Below are positions 44,098 to 52,583 of a DNA stretch of 64,000 nucleotides, piece by piece. A model generated the notes under the pieces. It did no database searches. It had not been told where the DNA came from and saw nothing but the letters and a program-made list of their open reading frames with translations. Made by a program: the position numbers and the translations under genes. Origin of the DNA: Helicobacter cetorum. Its GTDB lineage: Bacteria; Campylobacterota; Campylobacteria; Campylobacterales; UBA6016. The DNA is taken from NCBI GenBank assembly GCA_022729705.1, contig DZAX01000007.1, forward strand, positions 24,409 to 88,408, in the 5' to 3' direction. The first letter of the stretch is position 1. Each line of letters begins with the position of its first letter.

Positions 44098-45054
44098 TTA
44101 TACCAAATTTTTAGCGGTGCGAATAACCTCGTCCGCTTCTATTAACCTCATGCAATCGTGGTGTTTTAGCGGGCAAACTCTTTTTTTGCACGGTCTGCAC
44201 TCCATATCTTTTTTGACCGCTATATAGTGCGGATTGCCCCATGCGCCGGTCTCTGCGTCGTCCGTGGAGCCGAAAATCGCGACGGTCGGGGTCTTGAAGG
44301 CGGCGGCGATGTGCATAGGGCCGCTGTCGTTTGTGATAAAAAGTTTGGCGGAGGCTATGAGGTCTATGAGTTCACGCATACTGGTTTTGCCGACTAGATT
44401 GCGGTAGTTTGCGACACCGTTTTTTATGAGGACGTTTTCTACTTCAACTCCTATAGCCGCTTCGTTTGGCGCACCGACGATTACTATGTCGTATTGTGCA
44501 GAGATAGTGCTTGCTGTTTCGCCAAATTTTGCGGCTTCCCATCTCTTTGCTTCGCCGTAAGCGGCTCCGGGGTTGATGATGCAGAGATTTTGCGACGGGG
44601 CGTTTGAGGTTAGTTTTAACTCCTCTTTGACAACAGGACAAAACTCTCTTACAAGCTCCAAATATCGCACAACCTGATGAGATTTTTTGTTTTCTCGCAG
44701 CGCATGCGTGAGGCAGATAGAGCGAAACTCTCTAGCGTAGCCAACTCTCGTTTTTGAGCCTGTAAAGAGTAGAAAAAGAGCCGATAAAAATGAGTTTTGA
44801 AATGTTATGGCAACATCGAAACTTCCAAGTTCGCGAGCTTTTTTGTAAAGCCACAAAATACGGCTTTTTGAGTTTTTGCCCTTATCCACCACAAGCCGCT
44901 CCACTCTATCGTCAAGCACAAATAAAGAAATCGCCGCCGAGGAGCCTACAAGCGTAAAACGCGCGTCTTTATATGAGGCTTTGAGGCTTTCTATAGCCGC
45001 CGTAGCCATTACAGCGTCTCCTAGCCAGTTTGGAAGACGGATAAGTATTCTCAT
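44098..45054 (-). CDS. waaF: ADP-heptose:LPS heptosyltransferase II-like (GT9)
   Basis: GT9 heptosyltransferase adding heptose to the LPS inner core. RLPNWLGDAVMATAA at the N-terminus, NPGAAYGEAKRW in the donor domain, and FITNDSGPMHIAAAF plus FGSTD at the C-terminus, all standard. 318 aa. It begins within the stop of the upstream GT4 gene (ATGA). Last gene of a five-gene minus-strand polysaccharide operon. Confidence 0.92.
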   Translation of the reverse strand: MRILIRLPNWLGDAVMATAAIESLKASYKDARFTLVGSSAAISLFVLDDRVERLVVDKGKNSKSRILWLYKKARELGSFDVAITFQNSFLSALFLLFTGSKTRVGYAREFRSICLTHALRENKKSHQVVRYLELVREFCPVVKEELKLTSNAPSQNLCIINPGAAYGEAKRWEAAKFGETASTISAQYDIVIVGAPNEAAIGVEVENVLIKNGVANYRNLVGKTSMRELIDLIASAKLFITNDSGPMHIAAAFKTPTVAIFGSTDDAETGAWGNPHYIAVKKDMECRPCKKRVCPLKHHDCMRLIEADEVIRTAKNLV

Positions 45055-46127
45055 AGTTTCTCCAGTATGCTTAGCGTCTCTTGCGTGTTGCGCTCTACGC
45101 TAAACTTTTCGGCTAAAGCTCTACTTTGCGTCTTAACGCTCTGCAAATAATCTTCATCACACAAAAGAGTGTTTAGCTCTGTCAAAATCTCCATATCGCT
45201 TGGGCTTTTCATCACAAACTTATCATCCAAAATCTCAGAGGCGCCGTTTTGAGCTGTGGTAATTACGGCGCAGCCCGCCGCCAAAGCCTCCAAACACACA
45301 TTTGAAAACGGCTCATAGCGAGTTGGAAACAAAAAAATATCGGTGGCGGCAAAAAACAGCTCCGCATCCGCCCTAGCTCCCGTAAAAATAGCGTCTACCC
45401 CAAGAAAAGCCGCTTCGTCTCTGTATTTTTGCATATTTCGCTCTTTGCCTACGACAAACGCTTTGTAACTACGAGGTTGCAACTTTGATAAAAGAGTCAA
45501 AAACTCCGACACCCCTTTTCTAGCAAAACCGCTACCGACAAAAAGAATAGTCTTGACCTCACCAAAAGCACCAAACTCCGCCTCCAAACGCTTTTTAGCA
45601 CCCAAGGCGGAAATGTCGTTTTTTGGAGCTCCGTTGTAGACAACCTCTATTTTTGACGCATCAATACTGTAATATTTTATGATGTCATTTTTTACAAATT
45701 TTGAGTTTGCAATTATTTTTTTTGCGTTTTGAAAGGTTCGTTTTTCTAGCCAAAGATAGGTAAAGTGAAGCGGATTGAGTAGTATTTTTCGCCGTTTTTC
45801 GCCGTTTTCGACTCTTGCGTTTATCCACGCCAGATGTACGCCGTCCCCCGCTCTATACACATCCGCGCAAGGGATTCGCTCAAGCGAAAAAAGTAGTTCG
45901 CCCATCTTTTTTTGTCCGCAAACGCCAAACGCAAATAGCGCCGCCCGAATAAAAGATGGTAAAAATTTTGGCGCAAAAATTGTAAGCGCATTTTTGGCGC
46001 GCCAATTTGTAGAGGCTATGCGGTAATCGATATTTTTTGATTCCAAAGAGGAGCAAAGCCTTGAGAGGTAGTTTTCAGCTCCCCCAAAAGGCGTATATTT
46101 TAGCCTTACAAAGAGGAGCGGTTTCAA
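45051..46127 (-). CDS. Glycosyltransferase family 4 (GT-B)
   Basis: 358 aa. FGGAENYLSRLCSSL at the N-terminus, FVGSGFARKGVSEFL and the EX7E donor motif FPTRYEPFSNVCLEALAAG. Adjacent to waaF, which suggests LPS core synthesis. The sequence KIIANSKFVKNDIIKYY is the usual GT4 linker segment. Sugar unknown. Confidence 0.9.
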   Translation of the reverse strand: MKPLLFVRLKYTPFGGAENYLSRLCSSLESKNIDYRIASTNWRAKNALTIFAPKFLPSFIRAALFAFGVCGQKKMGELLFSLERIPCADVYRAGDGVHLAWINARVENGEKRRKILLNPLHFTYLWLEKRTFQNAKKIIANSKFVKNDIIKYYSIDASKIEVVYNGAPKNDISALGAKKRLEAEFGAFGEVKTILFVGSGFARKGVSEFLTLLSKLQPRSYKAFVVGKERNMQKYRDEAAFLGVDAIFTGARADAELFFAATDIFLFPTRYEPFSNVCLEALAAGCAVITTAQNGASEILDDKFVMKSPSDMEILTELNTLLCDEDYLQSVKTQSRALAEKFSVERNTQETLSILEKL

Positions 46128-46130
46128 AGA

Positions 46131-47387
46131 TTAAAGCCTCTTATCCGCTACGCCTTTTGGCAAAAACCCTTTAATGTCGTATACTACGGCGCCATCTTTT
46201 TTGAGAGAGTTTATATCCAAAGTTCTAAACTCTTTATGCGCCACGGCAAGAACCACCGCATCATAATCATTTGCCGGCTCTTTGACCAAAGATACTCCGT
46301 ACTCATGCTCCACCTCCGCCGAGTCCGCCCAAGGGTCGTATATATCCGTGACGCAACCAAAATCTTTAAGTTCGCTAATCACGTCCACCACGCGAGAGTT
46401 TCGTATATCGGGGCAGTTTTCTTTAAAGGTTATGCCAAGCACCAACACCTTTGCGCCGTCCACTTTAAACGATTTTTTGATGAGTAGCTTCACAATCTCT
46501 TTGGCGACATATGCGCCCATATTGTCGTTGATTCTTCTACCGGACAAAATCACCTCAGGGTAGTAGCCAAGGCTTTCGGCTTTAAAAGTAAGATAATACG
46601 GGTCAACGCCTATGCAGTGTCCGCCGACAAGCCCTGGACGAAACGGTAGAAAGTTCCATTTTGTACCCGCCGCCTCTAGTACATCTATTGTGTCTATGCC
46701 CATTTTGTTAAAGATAAGAGATAGTTCGTTTACAAACGCTATATTGATGTCGCGTTGTGAGTTTTCGATTACCTTTGCCGCTTCCGCAACCTTGATAGAG
46801 GAGGCTTTGTGTGTTCCGGCTGTGATGATTGAGGCGTAAAGAGCGTCCACCATATCGGCGATTTCAGGCGTGGAACCACTTGTGACTTTGAGAATTTTTG
46901 TAACCGTATGCTCTTTGTCACCCGGATTGATACGCTCAGGGCTGTAGCCGCAAAAAAAGTCTTCGTTAAAGACGAGTCCGCTTACTTTTTCAAGCACAGG
47001 CACACATTTTTCTTCCGTACACCCAGGATATACGGTGCTTTCATATATGACGACATCGCCTTTTTTTAGAGCATATCCAACCGTCTCGGAGGCTTTGACA
47101 AGAGGGGTCAAATCCGGTCTTTTGTGTGCGTCAACAGGGGTTGGCACGGTGACGATAAAGACGTTGCAACTTTTTAGTTCCTCTTTATCGCAAGAGTAGC
47201 TAAGATTTGTAGACGATTTTAGATTTGCTTCGTCAACCTCTAATGTTCTATCAAATCCGCTTTTTAGCTCCTCAATCCTGCTTTTGTTTATGTCAAAGCC
47301 GACTACCTCATATTTTTTGCCAAACTCAACCGCAAGCGGAAGCCCTACGTAACCTAGTCCTATGATTGCCAATCTATTATTATTCAC
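46131..47387 (-). CDS. Nucleotide-sugar dehydrogenase, UDP-HexNAc type (WbpO/TviB-like)
   Basis: Oxidises C6 of a UDP-N-acetylhexosamine to the uronic acid with two NAD+. NAD-binding [10 protein letters not shown], catalytic Cys in [13 protein letters not shown], and the RRINDNMG motif that is typical of UDP-GlcNAc/GalNAc dehydrogenases rather than UDP-glucose ones. 418 aa. GTG start with AGGAGT 6 bp upstream, overlapping ugd by 8 bp. Two different sugar dehydrogenases in tandem suggest a surface glycan with both hexuronic and N-acetylhexosaminuronic acids. Confidence 0.88.
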   Translation of the reverse strand: MNNNRLAIIGLGYVGLPLAVEFGKKYEVVGFDINKSRIEELKSGFDRTLEVDEANLKSSTNLSYSCDKEELKSCNVFIVTVPTPVDAHKRPDLTPLVKASETVGYALKKGDVVIYESTVYPGCTEEKCVPVLEKVSGLVFNEDFFCGYSPERINPGDKEHTVTKILKVTSGSTPEIADMVDALYASIITAGTHKASSIKVAEAAKVIENSQRDINIAFVNELSLIFNKMGIDTIDVLEAAGTKWNFLPFRPGLVGGHCIGVDPYYLTFKAESLGYYPEVILSGRRINDNMGAYVAKEIVKLLIKKSFKVDGAKVLVLGITFKENCPDIRNSRVVDVISELKDFGCVTDIYDPWADSAEVEHEYGVSLVKEPANDYDAVVLAVAHKEFRTLDINSLKKDGAVVYDIKGFLPKGVADKRL

Positions 47388-48711
47388 TTTTTACTCCTAT
47401 TTGGTAGTACTCAAAACCAAGCTCTTGTAGCTTTGAAGCGTTGTATTGATTTCTTCCGTCAAAAATTATCTTGTTGTTTAGCAGTTTTGCCGCCTCTTCA
47501 AAATCAGGACTTCTAAACTCTTTCCACTCCGTCACCAAAAACATAGCGTCCGCACCTTTTAGAGCATCGTATTTTGAGCCTGTAAACTCCATTGAGGGCA
47601 GCTCTTCCTCCAAATAGTGTGCGGCTTCGTTTACCGCTTTTGGGTCGTATGCTTTGATTGAGGCACCTCTTTTTACAAGCTCTTTGATGAGCGTAATACT
47701 AGGAGCGTCTCTCATGTCGTCAGTTTCGGGTTTAAAGCTAAGACCCCAAACGCAAAATATAAGACCTTGCATATCTTCGCCAAATCTTTTTACCGCTTTT
47801 TGAGCCAGACTTAGTTTTTGGTTTTTATTGACCGCTTCCACCGCTTTTAGGATTTTTGGCTCGTACCCTGCGTCTATCGCTGTTTTTTCAAGAGCTTTTA
47901 CATCTTTTGGAAAGCAACTACCGCCGTATCCGCATCCCGGATAGATGAAGGTGTACCCTATTCTGCTATCGGAGCCTATGCCGACTCTTACTTTGTTTAT
48001 ATCCGCCCCTACTCTTTCGCATATTTGCGCAATTTCGTTGATAAAGCTAATTTTTGTGGCGAGCATCGCATTTGCCGCATATTTGGTCATCTCAGCTGAG
48101 CGAATATCCATCTCTATGAATCTATCTCTATTTCTAGTAAACGGAGTGTATAGCTCTCTCATTTTTTTCATCGTATTTTCATCGTCAGCCCCGATAACAA
48201 CACGGTCTGGCTTCATAAAATCCTCTATCGCCGCACCCTCTTTTAAAAACTCAGGGTTTGAAACCACGGAAAATGCTATATCAACCCCTCTTTTTGCAAG
48301 CTCATCCGATATAGCCGCCCTTACTTTGTCCGCCGTGCCGACGGGAACAGTTGACTTATCCACCACTATCGTTTCTTGCGAAAGATGTTCACCAATACTT
48401 TTTGCCACACCCAAAACATATTGCAAATCAGCACTTCCGTCTTCGCCCATAGGCGTTCCCACGGCGATAAAGCATATATCCGTAGCTTGCAAAGCGCCTT
48501 TAATATCTGTTGTAAACTTAAGAGAGTTTTTTTTGTAGTTTTCTTTTACCAAAAGCTCCAAACCCGGCTCATATATAGGGATGATTCCATTTTTTAAATG
48601 TTCTATTTTTTTCTCATCTACATCGACGCACCAAACCTCATTGCCCATCTCGGCAAAACAAGTTCCAGTGACAAGACCGACATAGCCTGTACCAATAACT
48701 GATATTTTCAA
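47380..48711 (-). CDS. ugd: UDP-glucose 6-dehydrogenase
   Basis: Makes UDP-glucuronate. [17 protein letters not shown] for NAD binding, [12 protein letters not shown], and the catalytic Cys in [17 protein letters not shown]-terminal domain [17 protein letters not shown]. 443 aa. TTG is the best start codon (48711), giving the normal [14 protein letters not shown]; no ATG is available at the N-terminus. First gene of the operon with 46131-47387 and two glycosyltransferases; repeat A7 lies about 107 bp upstream on the other strand. Confidence 0.95.
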   Translation of the reverse strand: MKISVIGTGYVGLVTGTCFAEMGNEVWCVDVDEKKIEHLKNGIIPIYEPGLELLVKENYKKNSLKFTTDIKGALQATDICFIAVGTPMGEDGSADLQYVLGVAKSIGEHLSQETIVVDKSTVPVGTADKVRAAISDELAKRGVDIAFSVVSNPEFLKEGAAIEDFMKPDRVVIGADDENTMKKMRELYTPFTRNRDRFIEMDIRSAEMTKYAANAMLATKISFINEIAQICERVGADINKVRVGIGSDSRIGYTFIYPGCGYGGSCFPKDVKALEKTAIDAGYEPKILKAVEAVNKNQKLSLAQKAVKRFGEDMQGLIFCVWGLSFKPETDDMRDAPSITLIKELVKRGASIKAYDPKAVNEAAHYLEEELPSMEFTGSKYDALKGADAMFLVTEWKEFRSPDFEEAAKLLNNKIIFDGRNQYNASKLQELGFEYYQIGVKSE

Positions 48712-48818
48712 CTTTTACCCTTGAAATAAATATTTTTTAGATTTTACACAAAAGCTGTTTTAGGCTCCCGATTTGCATCGATATTGATGGAATGACCAGT
48801 CTTACGCACCAAAATATT

Positions 48819-48911
48819 TCTCCGGCAAAGCCGGTAGCTTTAGGGGGTGCAGGGACATTTATGTCCTTGCCGCTAATGCGAGCTTTTGCTTGTATTAGCG
48901 CATAACATCAA
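48819..48911 (+). repeat. Family A structured repeat, copy A7
   Basis: Hairpin 1 CTCCGGCAAAGCCGG, box TAGCTTTAGGGGG, hairpin 2 GGGACATTTATGTCC, hairpin 3 GCTAATGCGAG/CTTGTATTAGC (with mismatches), then GCATAACATCAA. It lies antisense over the 3' end of the 48873-50225 gene and supplies its stop codon. Confidence 0.75.
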
Positions 48912-50225
48912 TGAAAAAGCCAAAAAGAGAGCCGCCAAAAACATAAACTCTTCAAGCATATGATCTCTAGCTACGCCGTCTATACACATCCTGAAGAAAA
49001 AACCGCCCGTCAAAAAAAGTAGCAAAAGCGAATAGTAGTCTTGCCTTTGCATAAACCCTCTAAGCCCCACAAAAGAGAGTCCAAGCAAAAACGTCGTCCA
49101 GCCGACAATCATAATAACTCCGCCGCCGACTCCAAAATCTATTAGGGAGCTATGAGAGGCTCTCGTAGGGCTACCCTCTTTATATTTGTTTGTTCTATAA
49201 AGCCCAAAAGCGTCTCTAGCAAAACCGCTTCCAAGCGGGGACTCTGCGATAAAAGATATTCCCGCCGCAATCCAAGCCGGTCTTTCGTAGTTTGAATCGT
49301 TAACTGCACTCCCGTCTTTTAGCTTTGGAAGCAGATAAAGTTTTGTATCTATCCATGCTTTGTGCTTGTCTATGTCAACCGCAATAGCGATAGTCTCAAA
49401 TAGATTGTTCCAACGCTCGTCTCGTTTGATGTTTGCCGCAAGTAAAGAGAATGCGACAATGGAGGCAAAAAGGGTCATCGCCAAAAGCGTAAATCTATTT
49501 TTGTTTTGTTTTAGCGCATATAGAGCAAGTACCGCCAAAGTAAAAAACATAAAAAAAACTCCGACGATACCAAGCCTAGCCCCCTCAAAAAACAGAGAGA
49601 TAAACGAAAGAGCCGTCGCCAATAAAATAAACGTCCAGTTTAGCGGTAAAATCCTCTTGTGATAGATAGTTCTAAAAAAGATTTCGCTTAGCAAAATAGC
49701 GATGGCAATATTTGTCAAAACATTTGCCCTATCTCTGCCGTTTGTAAGCCCTTTTAGCTTATCTTGAAGCTCGCCGCTCTCATGAAAAAGCCAAAGCGCC
49801 TCAAAAAATATATACAAAATATGGAGTAAAACAGCAGCAAAGACGGCAAGCAGTATGTTTGTCTTAGAAGCGGCGCTGTTTGCAAGAGCCAACCCTAGAA
49901 AAAAGCAAAAAACAGACAAAAGCCATTGAGAATTTATCTCTTCAAGCGAGTGGGCGGTGTAATCACACAAAAAAATAGCCACAATATATAGCCAAATCGT
50001 AAGTAGTATGAGTATTGATGAAAAAAACAGCGTTATGCGTTCCCTAAAAATCTTTTTAATATCAAAGCGCTTTAGATACAAATAGCCTACAAAAACGCTC
50101 AAAATGGCTATCAACATATATCGTATAGCGTTTGTGTGAGGAATGGGCCAAACAAAAACCAAAGCTCCGACAATCCATACAATCGCAGTTTCCAAATTCA
50201 AATATTCAGCGCCTATAATTTTCAC
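48873..50225 (-). CDS. O-antigen ligase/polymerase-like membrane protein
   Basis: 450 aa, ten or more membrane helices, a large periplasmic loop ending SPLGSGFARDAFGLYR and RASHSSLIDFGVGGG: the Wzy_C/WaaL superfamily pattern. GTG start. The last 13 residues (LMLCANTSKSSH and stop) are encoded by repeat A7, so the native C-terminus was probably replaced when the repeat arrived. It could be the ligase for the nearby LPS core genes; specificity cannot be read. Confidence 0.8.
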   Translation of the reverse strand: MKIIGAEYLNLETAIVWIVGALVFVWPIPHTNAIRYMLIAILSVFVGYLYLKRFDIKKIFRERITLFFSSILILLTIWLYIVAIFLCDYTAHSLEEINSQWLLSVFCFFLGLALANSAASKTNILLAVFAAVLLHILYIFFEALWLFHESGELQDKLKGLTNGRDRANVLTNIAIAILLSEIFFRTIYHKRILPLNWTFILLATALSFISLFFEGARLGIVGVFFMFFTLAVLALYALKQNKNRFTLLAMTLFASIVAFSLLAANIKRDERWNNLFETIAIAVDIDKHKAWIDTKLYLLPKLKDGSAVNDSNYERPAWIAAGISFIAESPLGSGFARDAFGLYRTNKYKEGSPTRASHSSLIDFGVGGGVIMIVGWTTFLLGLSFVGLRGFMQRQDYYSLLLLFLTGGFFFRMCIDGVARDHMLEEFMFLAALFLAFSLMLCANTSKSSH

Positions 50226-50264
50226 AACTTTCTCACTTTTTATCGCCGCACAGAAGCTTTGGGG

Positions 50265-50270
50265 TATAAT
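50265..50270 (+). promoter_or_regulatory. Likely -10 box of the CgeB-like gene
   Basis: TATAAT preceded by TTTGGGG, 51 bp before the GTG start at 50322, in the gap between divergent genes. Confidence 0.45.
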
Positions 50271-50321
50271 TTACTATCGCTCATATTAGCAAAGGTTCAA
50301 ATTATACCAAAGGGTGCATTT

Positions 50322-51377
50322 GTGATAAAAAAAGCGTTAATAGTCTACTCCTCAAAGCCGCCGATAGCAAACTATTTAGCATCCTCTTTCGCAAAACTAG
50401 GCATAGAGTCAAAGATATTTTTTGCCGACAAAAACCACTGGCTTGATAGATATGTGTTTCACGCAATTAACAAACAGTTGCACAACTTTAGGATTCTGCC
50501 AAAAAACAAAAATCTTTTCTCAAGCCACCCTCTAACGCACAAAAACTTTAGAAGCGCCAATCTAATCGCCGCTTTTGACGAGTTTGAACCGGATTTAGTC
50601 ATATTGGTAAGAGGTATCAACTTTTCAAAAGAGAGTCTTGCGTACATATCCGGCAAAAAAAGGGTTTTTGGCTGGTGGGTCGAAAAAGAGGAGAGAGTCG
50701 AAGAGGCGCTCTCAGAGATAGACTACTTCGGACACTACTTTTTTATCAACTCCTCGTGCGTAGACGCGGCACGCCAAAGGGGCAAGCAAGACGTCTCTTT
50801 GCTTCATCACTCGGTGGATACAAATAGTTTTTGCAAACTGCCAAATGTCGTCAAAAAAATAGATATTTGCTTTGTCGGCAACTGGTCTTCTAAAAGACAG
50901 ATTATCATAGAGGCTTTACTAAAAGTGACAAGCAATATCTCCATATTCGGCGGTAAGTGGCTCAAAAAAAACATCCTAAACCCACGACTTGCAATGTGCG
51001 TAAAAGGCACATACATAGACGGAGAGGCACTAAATCTGCTATACAACCAAAGCAAAATAGTCCTAAACATAACAAACTGGGGTTTTGGCGAGGGGAATAA
51101 AAGAAGCGGTATGAATATGAGAGTCCTTGAGGTTCCCGCCACCGGAAGCTTTTTGCTCACAGACAGCTCCAAAGACCTAGAAGCCCTCATATCGCCGGAT
51201 ACCCATCTAGCCGTCTACAAAGACCTCGACGAGTGCGTCCTAAAAGCGACATACTATCTTGCAAACGAAGAAGAGAGGGAAAACATAGCAAAAGAGGGGC
51301 AAGAGTTTGTCAAAAATAGCTACAGCTATGACAGTCTTGCGGGGGAGATAATTAGGATATATGAAAATGCAGATTAG
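50322..51377 (+). CDS. CgeB-like glycosyltransferase (GT-B, DUF3880/Glyco_trans_1_2 type)
   Basis: 351 aa. The C-terminal part IVLNITNWGFGEGNKRSGMNMRVLEVPATGSFLLTD, here given as LNITNWGFGEGNKRSG and RVLEVPATGSFLLTD, matches the CgeB-type domain, and IDICFVGNWSSKRQ opens the donor half. The start is GTG at 50322 with AAGGGTG upstream; the frame is open back to 50136 but that part crosses the divergent gene. It is probably another LPS/glycan transferase linked to the cluster at 44-50 kb, on the opposite strand. Confidence 0.8.
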   Translation: MIKKALIVYSSKPPIANYLASSFAKLGIESKIFFADKNHWLDRYVFHAINKQLHNFRILPKNKNLFSSHPLTHKNFRSANLIAAFDEFEPDLVILVRGINFSKESLAYISGKKRVFGWWVEKEERVEEALSEIDYFGHYFFINSSCVDAARQRGKQDVSLLHHSVDTNSFCKLPNVVKKIDICFVGNWSSKRQIIIEALLKVTSNISIFGGKWLKKNILNPRLAMCVKGTYIDGEALNLLYNQSKIVLNITNWGFGEGNKRSGMNMRVLEVPATGSFLLTDSSKDLEALISPDTHLAVYKDLDECVLKATYYLANEEERENIAKEGQEFVKNSYSYDSLAGEIIRIYENAD

Positions 51378-51409
51378 AAGCAAGCAATCAAAACGTCTAT
51401 TTCTTAACT

Positions 51410-51475
51410 TTTGCCGAAGACCTCATTTTGGGCAAAGCCCAAAATATGAGAATTAATTCAGAGGGTTTAATTGGC
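51410..51475 (+). repeat. Family B hairpin repeat, copy B5
   Basis: GCCGAAGACC, perfect stem TCATTTTGGGC/GCCCAAAATATGA around AAA, then GAGAATTAAT and CAGAGGGTTTAATTGGC. The first hairpin (GCGG) is missing. Confidence 0.6.
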
Positions 51476-51549
51476 GGCTAAGACTCCTAGGTTTAAGGCT
51501 GTGTAGGTGGTAGTAATTTGATAGTGCGAAGTAGAAAAAAATTAAACTC

Positions 51550-51584
51550 TTTGTTTGGCTTTTGTTATAATTGCGCCAAACAAA
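51550..51584 (+). promoter_or_regulatory. Promoter and operator of the RelE-type toxin-antitoxin operon
   Basis: A perfect 10-bp inverted repeat TTTGTTTGGC (51550-51559) and GCCAAACAAA (51575-51584) encloses the -10 box TATAAT (51566-51571). The placement fits autorepression by the antitoxin or the toxin-antitoxin complex. AGGAGC follows, 8 bp before the antitoxin ATG. Confidence 0.7.
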
Positions 51585-51598
51585 TAAGGAGCATTTAA

Positions 51599-51814
51599 AT
51601 GCAAACCGTTGTATTAAGAGTAAGCGACGATTTTATGCCAAAGCTCAATGCATTGCTCGATATTTTGCCAAAAAACAAAGTAAAAATAAAAAATTCCCAA
51701 AAAGACGAACTAATCAAAAAAATAACCGACGAGTTTAAAGAGTCTTTGGCTGAAGCAGAGGCTGGAAATACGATAAAAACAGGTAAAACCGTCGTACTAA
51801 ATGCCAAAATTTGA
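51599..51814 (+). CDS. Putative antitoxin of a type II system
   Basis: 71 aa, starting MQTVVLRVSDDFMPKLNALLDILP, a possible ribbon-helix-like N-terminus, then a charged helical tail (IKKITDEFKESLAEAEAG) that could wrap the toxin. No named family is recognised. It overlaps the RelE-like gene by 14 bp and follows a symmetric operator, the two features that identify it as an antitoxin. Confidence 0.7.
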   Translation: MQTVVLRVSDDFMPKLNALLDILPKNKVKIKNSQKDELIKKITDEFKESLAEAEAGNTIKTGKTVVLNAKI

Positions 51815-52133
51815 TATTACAAAAACTCCATTTTTTGAAAAGCGTGTAAGAGAGCTTAAGAAGCGTTTTGGAAATATCGAAGAAGACCTGGATGGTTGGA
51901 GTGAGCACCTAAACGATATAGAAGAGCTCGGCGTCCAGCTAAAAAGCAATGTCTATAAAGTGCGCATAGCAAACAGCGATAAAAATAGAGGCAAGAGTAG
52001 CGGATATAGACTTATCGTATATCTAAAACTTTGCAATAATGAATTGGTTTTTATTTATATTTACGATAAAAGCGATATAGAAAATATAAGCGAAAATGAA
52101 CTTGATAAAGCCATAATGAATATTATAAACTAA
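51801..52133 (+). CDS. RelE/ParE-superfamily toxin
   Basis: 110 aa: TPFFEKRVRELKKRFGNIEEDL at the N-terminus, GVQLKSNVYKVRIANSDKNRGKSSGYRLIVYLK in the core (the KVRIAN...GKSSGYRLI element is typical of RelE-like toxins), and VFIYIYDKSDIENISENEL at the end. The probable action is mRNA cleavage at the ribosome or gyrase inhibition; which of the two cannot be read. Follows the antitoxin in the usual order. Confidence 0.75.
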   Translation: MPKFDITKTPFFEKRVRELKKRFGNIEEDLDGWSEHLNDIEELGVQLKSNVYKVRIANSDKNRGKSSGYRLIVYLKLCNNELVFIYIYDKSDIENISENELDKAIMNIIN

Positions 52134-52136
52134 AGC

Positions 52137-52177
52137 CTTACTAATACGGGTTTTGCTCGTATTAGCGCATAACATCA
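52137..52177 (+). repeat. Family A partial repeat, copy A12 (hairpin 3 only)
   Basis: CTAATACGGG/CTCGTATTAG around TTTTG, then GCATAACATCAA. It starts just after the toxin stop. Confidence 0.6.
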
Positions 52178-52185
52178 AAACAAAA

Positions 52186-52291
52186 ATGGGAAACCAAAAT
52201 GCTACAATACAAAAAATGAGATAAATGACCTCTCAATAAAAGAGAAAATTGAAATTTCGGAAATTATAAAATCTATTAAAGCGAATCATTG
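52186..52291 (+). pseudogene. Possible frameshifted small ORF
   Basis: ATG at 52186 reads MGNQNATIQKM then stops; with a single-base shift the frame continues as NEINDLSIKEKIEISEIIK and ends at the TGA at 52289. It may be the remnant of a small antitoxin-like gene. Coding is not certain. Confidence 0.3.
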
Positions 52292-52583
52292 ACCGCCCTT
52301 AAAACCATTCTCTTTTTCATCCTGATATAATTTGTGTAGCTTTGTATCCCTACCGCCAATGGCTTTTTGATCAAAACGACCCTAATCAGACTCCACCACC
52401 AAAAAACTCCCCCCACTTTAAGCTCTTTTTCAGCGGGGGGGGTAACATCTATTACAAATTATCACAAAAAAATAATAAATATCATAAGCGCTCAAACTAT
52501 CGCCAATAATCGCCAATAATCACCCAAAAGCCACCCATATCACAAACCAAACCCAAAAACCCAAAAAACAGGAGCATAGCCAA
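52292..52583 (+). other. Upstream region of the adhesin gene: hairpin with G8 tract and short tandem repeat
   Basis: No gene. It holds a TATAAT-like box (52325), a C6/G8 hairpin (about 52408-52442, eight G at 52435-52442) followed by TAACAT as in family A, and the direct repeat CGCCAATAAT twice (52501-52520). Strand composition shifts to A/C-rich before the adhesin start. Confidence 0.5.

Noticed and set aside
50136-50321. Upstream extension of the CgeB-like gene
   Set aside because: It is antisense to the 5' end of the O-antigen ligase-like gene; GTG 50322 has a good ribosome binding site.
52501-52520. CGCCAATAAT direct repeat as CRISPR or iteron
   Set aside because: Only two 10-bp copies, with no cas or rep gene nearby.
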